A stretch of 6,799 nt of DNA from an uncultured Lachnospiraceae bacterium (lineage in GTDB: Bacteria; Bacillota; Clostridia; Lachnospirales; Lachnospiraceae): contig CAJTRU010000119.1 in the NCBI GenBank assembly GCA_910579085.1, positions 1 to 6,799 on the forward strand, in the 5' to 3' direction. A program made the translations under genes and the position numbers. Under the pieces are notes generated by a model. That model saw only the letters and a list, made by a program, of their open reading frames with translations, was not told the DNA's origin and did no database searches. Below, in pieces: positions 6,561-6,799 of this stretch. Positions within the stretch are counted from its first letter, which is position 1. The number at the start of each line of letters is the position of its first letter.

Positions 6561-6675
6561 TATGTAAATAGGATTAAAAAATGGAGATTTAAAGCCCATA
6601 TGTCACAAAAAAGGCATTTAAGCTATATCTTTAATATTACGAAAGAAACGCCAGTTTATTTTTGAACATTAAAGA
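6561..6675. other. Non-coding stretch between the metY promoter and the right-end structured element
   Basis: This AT-rich stretch holds no credible coding region on either strand and no clear plus-strand promoter for the structured element that follows. The gene-free right end of the window (6498-6799) is made up of the metY promoter, this stretch, the stem-loop/terminator pair and the repeat. Confidence 0.5.
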
Positions 6676-6732
6676 CATGGCTTTATGTGCCGCAGCGTGG
6701 ATTACCGTAGCGGAATGCGTACAAAAGCCATG
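6676..6732 (+). promoter_or_regulatory. Long stem-loop competing with the following terminator
   Basis: CATGGCTTT (6676-6684) pairs perfectly with AAAGCCATG (6724-6732). Past one bulged base the stem continues with TGT (6686-6688) against ACA (6721-6723). Inside, CCGC (6690-6693) pairs with GCGG (6710-6713), capped by GTGG-ATTA-CCGT. The 3' arm shares CATG (6729-6732) with the 5' arm of the next hairpin, so both cannot form fully. This is the layout of an attenuator or riboswitch expression platform, but no known ligand class is recognised. Confidence 0.5.
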
Positions 6733-6752
6733 CCTCCGGCATGCTTTTTTTT
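6729..6752 (+). terminator. Rho-independent terminator on the plus strand
   Basis: CATGCC (6729-6734), loop TCC, and GGCATG (6738-6743), then a C and eight T residues (6745-6752). The stem is short but GC-rich and the T-run is strong. No annotated plus-strand gene ends nearby (the closest ends at 3326), so it must serve an unannotated transcript, most simply the stem-loop just upstream. Confidence 0.7.
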
Positions 6753-6793
6753 ACTGGATATTCTGGCTCTGGCACTGGAAGCCGTACGTCCAC
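6752..6793. repeat. Right copy of the ~42-bp repeat
   Basis: Matches 18-59 without gaps in 32 of 42 positions, with a shared core TGGCTCTGGCACT (6764-6776). It directly follows the terminator T-run and may continue beyond the window edge. Confidence 0.6.
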
Positions 6794-6799
6794 TAACAA

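Noticed and set aside
129..6706. An 11-base inverted match (GGTAATCCACG at 129-139, CGTGGATTACC at 6696-6706) as terminal inverted repeats of a transposon
   Set aside because: A few 11-base inverted matches are expected by chance in 6.8 kb, there is no transposase, and the flanking bases do not extend the match.
6676..6752. A c-di-GMP (GEMM) riboswitch, since GCC-TCC-GGC resembles part of its core
   Set aside because: The GGCAAACC element, the tetraloop/receptor and the DNA order of the GEMM core are absent.
6677..6796. A 39-codon plus-strand open frame from ATG to TAA
   Set aside because: It has no ribosome site, its start lies in a stem arm, and it runs straight through the terminator hairpin and T8. 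The odd Trp/His-rich product looks like translated non-coding repeat.

Overview
The window looks like chromosomal DNA of an AT-rich, low-GC Gram-positive anaerobe, most likely a Clostridia/Lachnospiraceae-type gut bacterium. The clues are strong AGGAGG-type ribosome sites, AT-rich codon use rich in AUA and AGA, a TTG start, an ANT(6)-type nucleotidyltransferase, and a C_GCAxxG_C_C domain of the kind common in anaerobic Firmicutes. Genus cannot be set from the sequence alone.

Layout: six protein genes form two convergent clusters. The plus-strand cluster (165-3326) holds an unusual three-part protein (cysteine-rich C_GCAxxG_C_C domain, degenerate GGDEF, intact EAL), predicted to break down cyclic di-GMP. 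An ANT(6)/AadE-like nucleotidyltransferase follows, its ribosome site overlapping the first gene's stop codon. Last is a small acidic protein starting at TTG, with an Imm1-like C-terminus. The minus-strand cluster (6497 down to 3465) is a sulfur-assimilation set: O-acetylhomoserine sulfhydrylase (metY-type), cysteine synthase (cysK), and, 6 bases after cysK, an unrecognised 225-residue protein with a CTCCGTYGMGGPGFFG motif. A strong promoter (TTGACA, 17 bp, TAATAT) stands before metY.

Non-coding structure: the clusters meet at 3327-3464, which holds a compact 64-nt, four-stem, cloverleaf-like inverted repeat flanked by a short direct repeat. An AT-rich stem-loop of up to 13 bp has the metY stop codon in its loop. 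The right end (6676-6752) holds a long stem-loop whose 3' arm overlaps the 5' arm of a terminator hairpin ending in T8, an attenuator-like layout. Just after it lies a ~42-bp sequence that recurs, diverged but ungapped, at the left end of the window, upstream of the c-di-GMP gene.

Functionally, the minus cluster makes cysteine and homocysteine from sulfide and acetylated acceptors. The plus cluster may link a thiol- or metal-sensitive cysteine domain to c-di-GMP turnover. A connection between the two (sulfur/redox state and signalling) is only an inference from adjacency. The best candidates for something undescribed are the C_GCAxxG_C_C-EAL fusion, the unknown cysK-linked protein, and the two structured non-coding elements.
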